From Pavlovales sp. CCMP2436 (taxonomy: Eukaryota > Haptophyta > Pavlovophyceae > Pavlovales): 57,289 nucleotides of DNA. A program made the translations under genes and the position numbers. The stretch covers positions 75,984 through 133,272 of the forward strand of contig MU631468.1 of assembly GCA_026770615.1 (NCBI GenBank), given 5' to 3'. The notes under the pieces are model-generated. The model ran no database searches. It worked only from the letters and a program-made list of their open reading frames with translations, and was not told where the DNA came from. Shown piece after piece: positions 9,851 to 20,042 of this stretch. Each line of letters begins with the position of its first letter. Positions within the stretch are counted from its first letter, which is position 1.

Positions 9851-11029
9851 ATATGGTTATTAGTGATACAGATAAATTACAGTCGGTCAGTCCGCTGGCT
9901 ACGACTCAACAACGCTTATGAACGGCCTGTAAGACTGCAGTTGGCCTAGGTAATGGCGAGTCGTCTATATGCTGCAGCGCCAGCCTCACCTGAAGCTCGC
10001 CTGACCATTCTTGCGCGCCGCGACCGTCTTGGACCATACCCCACATGGGATGGCGCGGCCTGCAGTGCTGCGAGCGGCATGCGCAGGTGGGGCTGGAGCG
10101 GGTCGTCGTAAGCGCACTGAAGCGCGCGCGTCTGCTCGGCCTCGAAGCTCGCCTGGCACTCCGCGTCGTCCACCTCCGGTCACACTGCCGACCAGGCGTT
10201 CGACTGCGCGGTCACAAAGTCGAAAGTGCTGCCGCGCCGCGGAGGTGGCGGCGTGAGCCCGGAGCTGCTCAGTCGTGCGTCCCCAGCGTGTCGCACTCGG
10301 GACCACGCGCTCGGCCGCTGGCGGCGGCGAGGCGGCGGAGGCGGCGAGCGCCACGCCACGGCCTCGTCAAGGGGCGCGGCTGCACTGCCGACGCGCCTTG
10401 ATGTCGCACCTCGACGTCCACCAGCGCGAGCAGCTTGGCCTCTCTCGCGGTGCCCCGTCCATCTGACGACGGGGCGACTCCACGCTCGAGCCGGCGCGTC
10501 GTTGCGCGGCCGCTGGGCGAGGGGCGCCACGCCGGGCGGAGTGTCGCGCCTGGGCATCGCCGAAGTCGGCTCGCTCGTCTGCGCGAGGACAAGCACCGCC
10601 GCGCCGAGCACACCGCTCCCGGTGACGTGCAGCATGCGGAGCATGGCGCTCGCGCTCGGCCGCGTGAACCGCGCCCTGGTCTCTAGGATACGATTTTTAG
10701 GCGTGGCGTGGGTACGATCCTCGATCACTACATACTGGGTACGTGAGAGCATCTGTGGGTACGTTTTATTGCTGAATACGTTAGTGCGCGTTTGCGGATA
10801 CGATTTTCCGATCTGCGAGTGTGGGTACGATTTTCGGTTGAGATACGGATTTGAAGCCTTGTTGGATACGTTTATTCCGAACGGCACGTGTGAATATGAG
10901 TTTCGGTTGGGATGCAATTTTGAAGCCTGTTTGGATACGAGCTGACTAAGATCGGACGGGATGCGTTAGCGCACCCACAGGATACGTCAGAGCATTTCTT
11001 CTCAGTCATGCTGCAGGCCATCTCGCCGC

Positions 11030-11560
11030 AGAGCTACTCGCTCCCGGTGCACTCGTCGCTGCTGCTGCACGTCAGGCAGGCGACTCCTTCGGCCTCGACG
11101 CGCTATGACGCACTAGCGGCCTCGTCGCCGCTCCACTTCATGCAGGCGACTCCTCCGGCCTCGGCGCGCTCTGACGCGCTAACGGGCTCGTCGCTGCTGC
11201 ACTTCAGGCAGGCGACTCCTTCGGCCTCGGCGCGCTCTGACGCGCTGGAGGCTTTGTCCGTCACCGGCACGCTCTCGCAGCTGCACGCTCCGCCGTCACC
11301 GGCACGCTCTCGCAGCTGCACGTATTTCGCCGTTACCGGCTCGCTCTGCCGCCACCGGCACGCTCTCGCAGCTGCACGCTCCGACGTCGCAGTCTCTGAG
11401 CCGCTCGCGCTCTCGCCGCTGCTACAGGCTCCCGCCATCCAGCCGCAGATCCTCTCCAAGGTCCAGCCGCACATCCGCTCCAAGATGCAGCTGCACATCC
11501 TCTCCAAGGACCAATCCTCGCGATCCTGGCGCCACCGCTAGGACTCGTTCATCGTCTTGA
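11030..11560 (+). repeat. Minisatellite-like CTCGGCGCGCTCTGACGCG repeats
   Basis: Units of about 66 bp containing GGCAGGCGACTCCTTCGGCC are repeated roughly three times (11070-11260), followed by repeats of CACCGGCACGCTCTCGCAGC (11260-11400) and AAG(G/A)(T/A)(C/G)CAGCC units (11455-11515). The long open frames are products of the repeat periods. From 11560 to 11890 I see only a CTCAATCGAGGGTGTGTGTC block related to 8190-8210. Confidence 0.65.
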
Positions 11561-11897
11561 TCCTGGCGCCATCGCTAGGACTTGCTCACGCCATCACCTG
11601 GTGTTCAAAAACATGCCCTGTTCTCAACGGCATCGGCCACCTACTTGCTCAATCGAGGGTGTGTGTCAAGGTAAACATTCCGACCACTCAGAATCCGGGA
11701 TTCGATTATCGCCAGTCCGAGTCCCCAGTCTGGCCTTTCCCGGACTATAAGGAACTTGCCAGGCCCTTCCACAAAGGGTCCAAGGAAAAGCGGTTACGCT
11801 TTCCTGTTCCGTTCTAATTATAACCTTCCATCCCGCTGTGGATGTAAAGTATAGTCTAGACTGTCGAGCCGCTCACTAGCATGCAGCCGCACCGGAC

Positions 11898-13209
11898 CAG
11901 GGTTCGTGATTTCGCTGCGAAATCCCAAACAAAAAATTCGTAGCGAGATTTCACATGCGAAATTTTAAGAAATTTCGCTGCGGAAAGAATAGAGCCTTTC
12001 GCAGCGAAATTTTGCAAATATTTCGCAGCGAAATTTCGCTGCGAAACTCCGAATAAAAGCTTTTTCGCAGCGAATTTTCGTTAGTTACGTGCTCTCGTCC
12101 AAGAGGTCTCGTCCAAGCGCGTCGTGTCTGCGGAGGACCATGGCGGCCATGCCGAGCGGCTTCAAGGAGATCATCCCCAAGGACGGTGTCCACCTGCCCA
12201 AGAGCGCGATCGAGGCATATTTTATCCAAAACCCCAACATCAAGGCTAAGCTCAAGGGCACGGACGCGAACGAGGCGGTGGCTGCGCGTGACATCAAAGT
12301 CCAAGCGATCGGTTTGATCACTCAAGATCATTGAGCCAGTCAAGATCCGTAATCTCCGGGTGGATCATCCACGGCGGCAGAGGCGGCCGGTGCTCGACTG
12401 TCTCCACGCTCGACTAGTTGGGGGGGAGTCTCTGTCATCGTCCAGTCATCGTCCACGTCCGCGAGTGCGGCGAGGCGCGCAAGCTTGGAGACGAAGAGCT
12501 TGGTGGTGACGGTACCCGCGACAGCAACTTCCATCATCTCCTTCTGCGGATGGTCCGAGCAGCAGCCGAACGCGATGTGGCACGAGAGCCTTGTGGAGTG
12601 CACGGGGAGAAGGTCTGCGCACCACATGCAGATGCAGAGCTTATCCTTGTGCGTGGGGCGGATGCGAGCTCCAAACAACTCAACCAAGTCGTAACGCATC
12701 ATTCCACGAGCATCTTTGCGCGTCTGATCGTCGGTGTGGATGAGGGGGTTCACCCAGTCGTTCGGCTCCGTGTTGGCGCTCTCCCAGAGCCCGAGGTCTT
12801 TGACGATGACGCGAAGCACGAGCCGCAGGTCCTCCAGGCTGAAGAGCTCGTCGTCGTCGTCGTCGAAGACGACGGTGCGGAAGTTCCGTCCCAGGCTGGC
12901 ATTGGGCACTGGCTTGGCTACGCTGACGGGCCGACAGTTCGAATTCCGCGCGAACAGCCATAGCGTCATTTTACAGTAACGAAATTTTGCTGCGATATAT
13001 GTGACTAATTTCGCAGTACGAAATTTCGCTGCGAAATTTCGCAGCGAAATCTCTGAGACTTTCGGAGCGAAATTCGCAGCGAAATCTCTACAACTTTCGC
13101 AGCGAAATTTCGCACTGCGAAATTTCGGTGCGAAATTGTTTTGGCTTATCGGTTTCGCTGCGAATTTCACACTGCGAAATTCCACAACGAAATTTCGTCA
13201 CGAACCCTG
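11898..13209. mobile_element. hAT-like DNA transposon, non-autonomous
   Basis: Termini CAGGGTTCGTGA (11898) and TTCGTCACGAACCCTG (ending 13209) are inverted, flanked by an 8-bp target duplication with one mismatch, CACCGGAC (11890-11897) and CACTGGAC (13210-13217). Eight-bp duplications and CAGGG ends are typical of hAT. The subterminal ~180 bp on each side is packed with copies of the palindrome TTTCGCAGCGAAA, which could be transposase binding sites. The interior encodes a zinc-finger-containing fragment on the minus strand but no RNase H-like transposase core. Confidence 0.8.
12340..12970 (-). pseudogene. BED-type zinc-finger protein fragment (hAT-associated)
   Basis: On the minus strand the frame is coding-like from about 12960 to 12340. 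It begins in a hydrophilic region with an acidic DDDDDE run, then has EDLRLVLRVIVKDLGLWESA, and then a C-x2-C...H-x(7)-H/C cluster (CMWC ... TRLSCHIAFGCC) of the kind seen in BED fingers at the N-terminus of hAT transposases. A C-terminal stretch KLFVSKLARLAALADVDDDW follows. The formal frame continues into the subterminal repeats at 13000-13185, which is not real coding. There is no catalytic domain, so it is either a truncated transposase or a captured regulator. Confidence 0.5.
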
Positions 13210-13480
13210 CACTGGACCCTGCAGTACAACAGGGGTTCTTCAACAACGAGACCTACATCAACCCGGAGCTGATCGACGACTCCGACTCTGACCTCCTGGA
13301 GCTGGTGTCCGACTCCGACTCCGATGCAGATGGCAATCATTTCAACGACTGTGCCGAGAACCTCGTCGCGACATGGCACCTCCCCGACGGCTACACGCGG
13401 TTCAACAGGTCGGCGAGGCTGTGCGTGCTGGTGCGCTTCAGCACGGCGCAAATCTGTCTCCGGTCGCATGAGAAGGACTA
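13210..13480 (+). pseudogene. Hypothetical protein fragment cut by a hAT and a MITE
   Basis: A coding-like stretch (…PELIDDSDSDLLELV, SDSDSDADGN, then LVATWHLPDGYTRFNRSARL) with an acidic Ser/Asp run. It is interrupted on the left by the hAT-like element and on the right at 13479 by a MITE. Beyond the MITE the same frame closes within about 10 codons. The acidic-linker style resembles the region preceding a transposase core, but I cannot assign it. Confidence 0.35.
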
Positions 13481-13646
13481 CAGGGTGTCACGGGCAATAA
13501 GGAGGGCGAATTTTGAGCTTGAGGCGGAGCTTCTTAGCAAATTACGTACAAACAATGCTTACATTTGCTTAAATTACATACAAACAATGCAAAAAACGAG
13601 GCTCAGCTTCTTAACACTACGGCTTCTTATTGCCCGCGACACCCTA
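13481..13646 (+). mobile_element. MITE family M1, copy 3 (variant ends)
   Basis: Flanked by TA on the left; termini CAGGGTGTCACGGGCAATAA and its near reverse complement; internal ACATACAAACAATGC units as in copies 1 and 2. The ends differ from copy 1 (GGTGTC in place of GGGATC), so this is a subfamily. Confidence 0.85.
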
Positions 13647-13982
13647 TTACTCGACGGTTCCGGGTGTGGTATCGTCAACTAGCTCGCGTTGATGCCCACT
13701 GCCCGATCGATCGAGCTGTACACGCACATGTGCACCCACGGGCTGGCCACGTGTACCCACGGGCCGCGCACCTCCCGCCGATAGGAGGTGCATGCTGCAA
13801 GGCTGCGGGGGAGGCTAGTGGCCCAAATGATTTTCGGGGCGACCTCTACCCTCTCCAATGGTATTCTAGGGCTCAAGGGGGACCGTGGGAGCAATATATG
13901 TGTATGTATTTAAGAAAATTTCAAGTAAATAATAAATTAATACTTTTGTCCGTATGTAATTTTAAGAAGTAAGTCAGTTATA

Positions 13983-14149
13983 CAGCGCGTCGCGGGCAAT
14001 AAGATGCCGTAGTGTTAAGAAGCTAAGCCTCGTATTTTTTCATTGTTTGTATGTAATACAAGTAAATTTAAGCATTGTTTGTATGTAATTTGCTAAGAAG
14101 CTCAGCCTCAAGCTCAAAATTCGCCCTTCTTATTGTCCGCGACACGCTG
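13983..14149 (-). mobile_element. MITE family M1, copy 4 (inverted, variant ends)
   Basis: TA flanks at 13981-13982 and 14150-14151; termini CAGCGCGTCGCGGGCAATAA and complement. Internal blocks run opposite to copy 3. Between copies 3 and 4 (13650-13980) there is no gene. Confidence 0.85.
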
Positions 14150-14354
14150 TATGCCCATTCTTTTAAAGAAATTAGATGCAAATCCACTGCAGATGTATAT
14201 GTTCAAAAATAAATATATTCAAAAATGTACTGGCCAGGTCTCGTCTTTGCCTTCGCGGGAATAGTTTGACCCGGTCGTAGGCTGGCAACCCCTGACCTGA
14301 GCCATAGTCGGGGGAAGGGGGGATAGGGGGTTGTTATTCCGAACTTCTGATGCC

Positions 14355-14526
14355 NNNNNNNNNNNNNNNNNNNNNNNNNNNNNNNNNNNNNNNNNNNNNN
14401 NNNNNNNNNNNNNNNNNNNNNNNNNNNNNNNNNNNNNNNNNNNNNNNNNNNNNNNNNNNNNNNNNNNNNNNNNNNNNNNNNNNNNNNNNNNNNNNNNNNN
14501 NNNNNNNNNNNNNNNNNNNNNNNNNN
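14355..14526. other. Assembly gap (172 N)
   Basis: Undetermined bases directly at the 5' boundary of a dispersed repeat copy; the neighbouring frames through it are artefacts. Confidence 0.99.
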
Positions 14527-14795
14527 TCCGATGCCAGATATTATATTCGGATCGCGTTTCGGCGCTTGTCCGGGAGCGAAATCTGAAGCTGCTCTGCATG
14601 CGCAGCGTGGTATTTCAGTCGATTGTGCGCCACGACGATGCCCGGGTGGGATGACTATTTGTCAAGACCACCCTGTCCGGGCAGGACGACCGTCTGTCAA
14701 GACCATCCCCCCCTCCCCGGCGGGTAGGGGCCCCCCGGGATGGCCCCCTGGAGGGCATATTATTTTGCGACAGCACAACCGAAAAAAAATCGGTT
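14527..14795 (+). repeat. Dispersed repeat R1, copy 2
   Basis: Matches 130-430 in order and orientation (see copy 1). The last shared block is GCGACAGCACAACCGAAAAA followed by TCGGTTT. Confidence 0.75.
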
Positions 14796-14986
14796 TTTCC
14801 TCCTGCACACGCCCTCGTCCGACTCGAGCTCAGCGATATCCTCGGTGATCGTGGTAGAGGAGCTATCCTCGTCCTCGATCTTCTTCTTCTTATCCTTGCT
14901 TTTGAACATGGGGCAGAGGGCGTACACGACGCACAAGCCTAAAAACATGGACACGCCCATCGCTAGCAGCGTGTCCGCTCCGGCCG

Positions 14987-15358
14987 ATGCGCCGAACAGC
15001 AGCAGCATCAGCAGCCACGCCGGTTGGTCTAGTGGGCGGCTCACCGCTCTTCGCGGATCCGGCCCTGCGCAACTTTGGCGAGCTCATCATGTCCTACCCG
15101 CTCGACACGAACGGCGTGGAGAGCTCGGGGCGCATCATGACCGGCAACATGATTGGCGGCGCTTACAAGACCGTGAGTTTGAGGACCGCGCTCGTCAGCA
15201 CAGGCGCGACCCCATCGACCGCTCTCTTCGGCATGTCAATGTCGCAAGCATTGATCGTCCTGGCAAACGGCAACTGGGCTGCCACCAGCCTGGCCGTGTT
15301 GATCTCCACAAAAGCCCACTCCCCGGGAAATCGGTGCCGCATCGACCGCGGCTATTGA
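14987..15358 (+). CDS. Hypothetical protein
   Basis: ATG at 14987, 123 codons. Residues ~28-105 (FGELIMSYPLDTNGVESSGR ... ALIVLANGNWAATSLAVLIS) have ordinary composition with two hydrophobic segments. I do not recognise a family. The opposite strand at 14760-15044 has an open frame with a hydrophobic stretch (LAMGVSMFLGLCVVYAL) and a Lys/Asp-rich tail, so which strand is coding in 14987-15044 is uncertain. Both may be fragments. Confidence 0.3.
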   Translation: MRRTAAASAATPVGLVGGSPLFADPALRNFGELIMSYPLDTNGVESSGRIMTGNMIGGAYKTVSLRTALVSTGATPSTALFGMSMSQALIVLANGNWAATSLAVLISTKAHSPGNRCRIDRGY

Positions 15359-15589
15359 AGCCCTTAGGCTAAATTTATTTGCAATTCATTTTCGATTTGC
15401 AAAAACACACTTCTGTAATCTTGAATTTATTCTTATAAGCACTATATAAAGAGTGAGCGCGGTGCTGCCGAGCACGATCGACTCGATTCTGTCCAACTGC
15501 AAGCTTCTGCCTAATTTTGCGCATCCCACCGATGGGATCATTCTCGTGCCATGCAGCGCCGCGGCGAGGAGCGGCACGGCGAAGACCAC

Positions 15590-15812
15590 GTTCAAGTTCA
15601 AGCTGGTACACACGCTGGACCAAGCGACGCAAACGGCTTCACCGCGCTCATGTTTGCCAGCACGACGAACGACACCGTGAGCACCCGCCTACTGCTCGCG
15701 GCGGGCGCCCGCGTGGACGTCGTCGACTCGACGGCGGGCGGTTCGGCCCTTATTTACCAGTGTCCTCGGGGCACTCGGCCTGCGTGGAGGTTCTGATCAA
15801 AGCGGGTGCAGA
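15590..15812 (+). pseudogene. Ankyrin-repeat protein fragment
   Basis: Ankyrin-type repeats are readable: DANGFTALMFASTTND, LLLAAGARVDVVDS, then after a frameshift near 15755 a second repeat, SGHSACVEVLIKAGADYSW. The TALMFA and LLxAGA signatures match the consensus positions TPLHxA and LLxxGA. The gene is cut at about 15812 by the left arm of the long inverted duplication. Probably a host gene broken by that insertion and by a frameshift. Confidence 0.6.
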
Positions 15813-16604
15813 CTACTCCTGGGGCGGGACACCAATTCTTTTTCGCCCTTCTGGCCCGCGTGGCTCGTGCGGTTCCCGTTTGCATCGACAAGGCTGCCCG
15901 TGTGTTCCGTGTGTGTGCCGCATTTGTTGTTTTCGCATGTGTTTCGTAAGTCGTTCATATTTGTTGCGCGTGTGTGCATGGTTGTATGCTGCGTGGATCA
16001 TGGTAGAACCTGGTAGAGCGTGGTAGAGCCTGGTGGATCCTGGTAGAGCCTGGTAGAGCGTGGTGGATCCTGGTGGACCGCAGAAGGAATGAGGGAGGGG
16101 GGGGGCGGTGGACCGTGGTGGAAACTTTAATTGGTGGGCAGCTGCAGGTTTTTCGCAAAAGTTTCTTGGAAGCTCGGCGGCCCCTGATCGCAGTTAAAGG
16201 TATCTGGGCGGCCCCTGATCGCAGTTAAAGGATCTCGGCGGCGCCGGCGGAGTGGATTGTCGTGGATCGTTGTGGACATTGGTGGTCCAGTATGCAACAG
16301 TTGGGAGGAGGACGTTGGCGTGTGTGAAAACGAAGAAGAGTTCATGGAGGAGGCGTGTGTGAAAACGTAGAAGCTATCATGGAGGAGCCACAACGTACCA
16401 ACGCAGAGGAGCTCATGGTGGTCATCGAGGTCGCGGCGTAGAAGCAATCATCGTGGTGTGCGTGGAAGAAGTCGACGTGGCTGTCATCGTTGTCGGGGGG
16501 TGCCGGAGTCCAGGTCGATCAATCATCGTAGTTGCCTGTGCGGTCTTGATGTTTGCCGTTGTAGGCGTGGTCGGTGCGGTCGTGATGAACCGGGTGGACA
16601 CCTT

Positions 16605-16698
16605 TGAGCCTCCCGTCTTTTGCGTTCACGAGCCTCCCGTCTTTTGCGTTCACGAGCCTCCCGTCTTTTGCGTTCACGAGCCTCCCGTCTTTTGCCGC
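16605..16698 (+). repeat. 24-bp tandem repeat, four copies
   Basis: The unit GAGCCTCCCGTCTTTTGCG plus TTCAC is repeated four times; the mirror copy in the other arm (about 43553-43645) has the same number of units. Confidence 0.9.
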
Positions 16699-16789
16699 CT
16701 CGCTCTGGACCACTCAAAAAAGGAATAGGATCGCAACTTGGCTCCCAGATTAACCGAGCTGGTGCTGAAGCAAAAGATGGCGCCCCCCG

Positions 16790-17143
16790 TTGCCCGCGCT
16801 GCTGGCGCTGCTGGAGGGGGATGAGCTCGAGCGCGCCGCGTCAGTAGCTGACGACCGGCGCGGCAGCTCGGCGGCGCCGGCGGCGCTCGAGCCTCCCCTC
16901 GCGCCGGTCGTCACACTGCCCGCCGCGATCGCGCCGCAGGACGACGCTCCCGCCGAGAAGACGTCCAGGCGGATCTCTTCTGCCGCCGCCGCCGCGCTCC
17001 TCGTGGTCTTCAAGGCGAGTTCGGACGCCTGGCGCGGTGAGCTCCCGCAAACCGAGTCGCAGTCAGGCATCGCGACCGGCCTGTCGGTAGTCGCGAGAAC
17101 GTACCAGCTCGACCGGCAGCAGATCGTGCGCCAATGGAAGTAA
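16790..17143 (+). pseudogene. Truncated copy of element X transposase-like gene
   Basis: Encodes the same first ~117 residues as the gene at 42332-43464 on the minus strand (MPALLALLEGDELERAASVA ... RQQIVRQWK). A stop codon at 17144 replaces a Lys codon of the other copy. About 50 bases further the similarity itself ends, so this copy has both a nonsense change and a truncation. Confidence 0.75.
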
Positions 17144-17192
17144 TTCTCCGATGGGGCAGGATACCGCGTGCTGCTGCTGTCGGTGAAGAAAA

Positions 17193-17645
17193 TAGATGGG
17201 ACTCTGGTGCACCATCTATTTTCATCTCTGGAAAACAAACGACACAAATATCCCTGATCAAATATGAACGCGCACGGGTTTGAGCACGATCATAAATGAG
17301 GAGCACAGGGGAAATGCGCTCGGTACAAAGTGAGCAATCGCGCACTCAGATGAAAACATGGGAAATTCTGGAGGTTGGCCACGGCGCCCTTAAGAGAAAT
17401 TTGTAAAAAGTTTTTTTGTGATTTGTAAAAATTGTTCTCTGTAATCTTCAAATTATCTTTGAAGAATACTAATAAAGTATTTGTAAAAGAATCAATAAAG
17501 ATCGAGCAGGAACTCCATCAGGATCTCGTTTTGAATCGAGCGTCTAGACTCTGATAGCTCACAAACGATTAACAGGATCGCGATGATTTTCTGTGTTTTT
17601 GCTTTTATAATATTTAAGATTTTTTGGATTTTAAGATTTTAAGAT
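17193..17645. other. AT-rich spacer, left edge of viral block A
   Basis: No gene. It starts with a small hairpin (AAAATAGATG ... CATCTATTTT, 17190-17224) whose loop GGGACTCTGGTGCAC also occurs at 40329-40344. The composition changes here from GC-rich to AT-rich; 17570-17645 is a T-rich stretch downstream of the capsid gene and could hold its polyadenylation signal. Confidence 0.5.
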
Positions 17646-18912
17646 TTAAGCTTCATACGTCATCAGTCCATTCTGGCACACGATGATTTTCTCGTGCTGC
17701 ACCCAGACGTCGAGGTAGCATGCAGGGTTGCTTGCGCTGATCTTGGACTCGAAGACAACGTGCATGTTGCGAATAGAGATGCCGTCGAAAAGAGCATCGG
17801 TCTGCGGGAAAGCCTGCAGAGACAAGCCAACCGCATACCCATCGGTCAAGAACTGCTCGGCGGAGATGCATGAGCGCGCGGCCGCGTCAGCCACACCCGA
17901 GCCAAACGTGCGGGCCAGTTCAAAGCGAGCCTCGGCCGCACTACAGATGCACTTAATTGCAGTCTGAGGGATCACGGTGGCTCCAACCCTGAACCGGTAG
18001 TCAATCATGCCGGCCTTGGTGCGCTGCGAAATCATCTTCCTGAGAGAACCCGTTCGTGACCGCCGACTCGCGAAGGACGACAAAAATGTTGCAGGCTTGA
18101 CTCACGCGGATAGGGATCTGCATGGAGATGAAACCGGCGTTCGGAGCAACGGTGGATCGGAAGTGGGAGTAGTCCAGAGGAGGGCAGTGAACGATTCCGC
18201 CAAGGCTGTCCATCATTGCGCGCTCCACGGCACCATCGAGACAGACCTGGCTAATGTGGAGCTTGATGTCGCTGACCGTGCATCCAGAGAGGGCCGAAGG
18301 TGCGTCAGCAAAGGTGCCCCAATTGGTCTGCGTTGCCCACTTGACCTCGAGCTTGATCGAATCCTGGAGCTGGGACAGTAGGATGGCTTTCATAGCAAGA
18401 GTGCCTAGCACGGACATCAGAGGAAGCGCCACCATGAGAGATCCACCCGCGGCAATCGTAGCACCGTTACGAGAATAGTAAGCATCCTTGATATTTGCGG
18501 CAACCGCAACTGGAGAGAAAGCGGCCACGCCGCGAACAGTGCCTGAAGAACGAAGCGAGTCGAGATCCGTGGTGAAATCCTGGGTCAGCGCAAACAGAGC
18601 TCCGTACTCATGTATCGAGCTAATATGGACGCTTCCGAAAAACACGTTAATGCTCTGATCAATAGCATGGGCACCACCGTCAAGCGTCATAGGTCCTGTG
18701 TTGTTGTTGTTGATCTGAAAAGAGAGGACTGTCTGCGAAGGGTCGAGGTGAAGACCAGGGTTTGAGCTCGGAATGGAGAACTCAGCCTTGGAGCCATCAG
18801 TCTGCGGAGCCCCACCACCCGTTGAAGTCAAATAGTGACGGATCATCTCTGCGGGCGGAGCAACCGGGCGAGGGACATAATTAAAATAATCGGGGAGAGC
18901 CTCTGATGACAT
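17646..18912 (-). pseudogene. Polinton-like virus major capsid protein, one frameshift
   Basis: Starts at ATG 18912 on the minus strand and reads to about 18040, where one extra base shifts the frame; the protein resumes at KMISQRTKAGMIDYRF and ends at 17646. Together the two parts would give about 420 residues, a size compatible with PLV capsids of the double jelly-roll type. The N-terminal layout fits that family: a short extended tail (PDYFNYVPRPVAPP), an aromatic/Thr strand (RHYLTSTGGGAP), then AEFSIPSSNPGLHLDPSQTV-LSFQI, INVFFGSVHISSIHEYGALF and a Ser/Asp-rich loop. It would be the main shell protein. It is followed on the same strand order by the small structural protein and the penton-like gene upstream, matching the PLV morphogenetic module. 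The assignment rests on pattern and context, without a database search. Confidence 0.7.
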
Positions 18913-19069
18913 TTCGCTCAAACGTGTGGTTATAGCAGGACGAGAGATTTTAATTGAGATTGTCAGGAGACCTCATTTTTCATCATGGTTTTATCTTTAT
19001 TTATTTATTTTGTGTTTCTGTGTGTTTCTGTGTTTTCTGTGTTTTTTTGTGTTTTTCTGTGTGTATTCA

Positions 19070-19423
19070 TCAACCACTCTGCAAGTTTGCAGTACGTTCA
19101 AAATGGGTTGTAAGACGTCGTAGCTCCTTTGATTGCCCAACGCGCGAGGCTACATCACCGACCCGACCTGCGGCACGCGAAGCCATATCAATAAAGTTTG
19201 TGGCATCTCGACCAACACCTGCGAGTTCACCAACGCCTGGAATACGACCAAGATTGCTCCTTTCAATCGCGTCCAGACTATATCTTGCAAGTTTTGCAAC
19301 ACGCGATCCAATCATAGATCCTTTGTGAAGGTATTCTCCAGCTGTATTTCCAAAACGTTGAACAGCAGGGAGAGCCCTAGCTCCGAATCCAGCAACACGC
19401 CCGAGAAACTGTCCAAACTGCAT
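19070..19423 (-). CDS. Small Gly/Ala-rich putative virion protein
   Basis: ATG at 19423, 117 residues: MQFGQFLGRVAGFGARALPA..., rich in Gly, Ala and Arg with amphipathic or membrane-leaning helices (VAGFGARALPAVQRF; FIDMASRAAGRVGDVASRV). It is in the same direction as, and lies between, the capsid gene (18912) and the penton-like gene (19474), a position where small PLV virion or membrane-active proteins are common. I do not recognise a named family. The frame is intact. A GTG-started extension to 19456 is possible, but the ATG is preferred for a eukaryotic-type virus. Confidence 0.55.
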   Translation of the reverse strand: MQFGQFLGRVAGFGARALPAVQRFGNTAGEYLHKGSMIGSRVAKLARYSLDAIERSNLGRIPGVGELAGVGRDATNFIDMASRAAGRVGDVASRVGQSKELRRLTTHFERTANLQSG

Positions 19424-19473
19424 CGAAGATTCGTACTCTATATTGCGATTGTCCACGATTTTTAATCGAAGTG

Positions 19474-20034
19474 CTAGTGCAATTCAACGTCAATCACGCA
19501 TGACCACGGTAGCCCCTGAGTGTCATACGGATTTTGATTTTCGTCTAAGAGCTGGATTGAGATTGTGGATAAATTGCGCCGACGTGCACTCATGAACAGC
19601 GAGGAATCCGTCTTGTAGGTCAGAATATCGCCATATGCAACCGATTGAGGTATGCACAAAAGAAGGTTTGTGGTGCTCTCTACCACAGTTTTTAGGCTGT
19701 CCATGCAGTCAAGCTCAAACGACTCGCACGCGATAATTACAGACCTGACTCCGAAAAGATCAAGCATCCGAGGTGTCGTGGTTGCAACGCCCGTGGGGAT
19801 AATAAGATTATTTAGCTCGTTCATGACTATGAGCTGCATTGTCGATGTCGCCGTAATGATTGTGATCGATGCCGACTGACTGTGCGAAAACGTTAGTTTG
19901 TTTGAAAATTTGGAGTATGACACGGTCAGCCCAGACGTACCGAAGGCCGTAGTCGCAATCATTGCCGTAGCCAGATCAGTGCCACTCGTGTAATTCCCTA
20001 CAGGTACCGTGGCCACTCGTGCCAGCTGGCTCAT
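19474..20034 (-). pseudogene. Minor capsid (penton-like) protein, C-terminal part
   Basis: Minus-strand frame from ATG 20034. The segment VATVPVGNYTSGTDLATAM followed by GLTVSYSKFSNKLTF matches the pattern of PLV/polinton minor capsid (penton) proteins: a P-x-GNYT turn, a helix, then a V-x-Y-x(4)-NK-x-TF strand. LLxxxGVRSVIIACESFEL and ARRRNLSTISIQLLDENQNP, in the remaining part, fit a beta-rich jelly-roll. The N-terminal ~75 residues expected for the family (a hydrophobic strand ending in SASIPxxxCN-type sequence) are absent; the similarity ends right at about 20034. A fragment holding exactly that missing part lies at 23549-23869. The start Met is therefore accidental. Confidence 0.6.
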
Positions 20035-20042
20035 TTGATTCA

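Larger units (their letters stand above)
8284..11001. repeat. Long inverted repeat, ~1-kb arms, 0.75-kb spacer
   Basis: Left arm about 8284-9280 is the reverse complement of right arm about 10037-11001 with moderate divergence. The outer ends match at AGAAGAAATGCTCTGACGTA. Inside each arm follow a series of CGTATCC/CGTACCC spaced motifs (8340-8600, 10690-10960), then a GC-rich block containing CGGTTCACGCGGCCGAGCGC, then a coding-like block. The right arm has extra sequence around 10260-10480. It could be a transposon with very long terminal repeats or an inverted duplication. No target duplication was recognised. Confidence 0.8.
15813..17192 (+). mobile_element. Left arm of ~1.4-kb inverted duplication (element X)
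   Basis: Begins at CTACTCCTGGGGCGGGA and matches the reverse complement of 43057-44452 almost base for base, up to GCTGCTGCTGTCGGTGAA near 17192. It contains GGATCCTGGTAGAGCCTGG-type repeats (16005-16080), a pair of CGGCCCCTGATCGCAGTTAA units (about 16170-16230), a four-copy 24-bp repeat and the 5' part of a transposase-like gene. It may be a truncated copy of a transposon or one terminal arm of a larger unit. Confidence 0.85.

Noticed and set aside
16519..16717. Repetitive basic protein in the arms of element X
   Set aside because: It is the translation of a 24-bp tandem repeat, open in several frames on both strands.
17990..18083. Programmed ribosomal frameshift in the capsid gene
   Set aside because: No slippery heptamer or downstream pseudoknot is visible at about 18040; a single-base insertion is simpler, given similar breaks in other genes.
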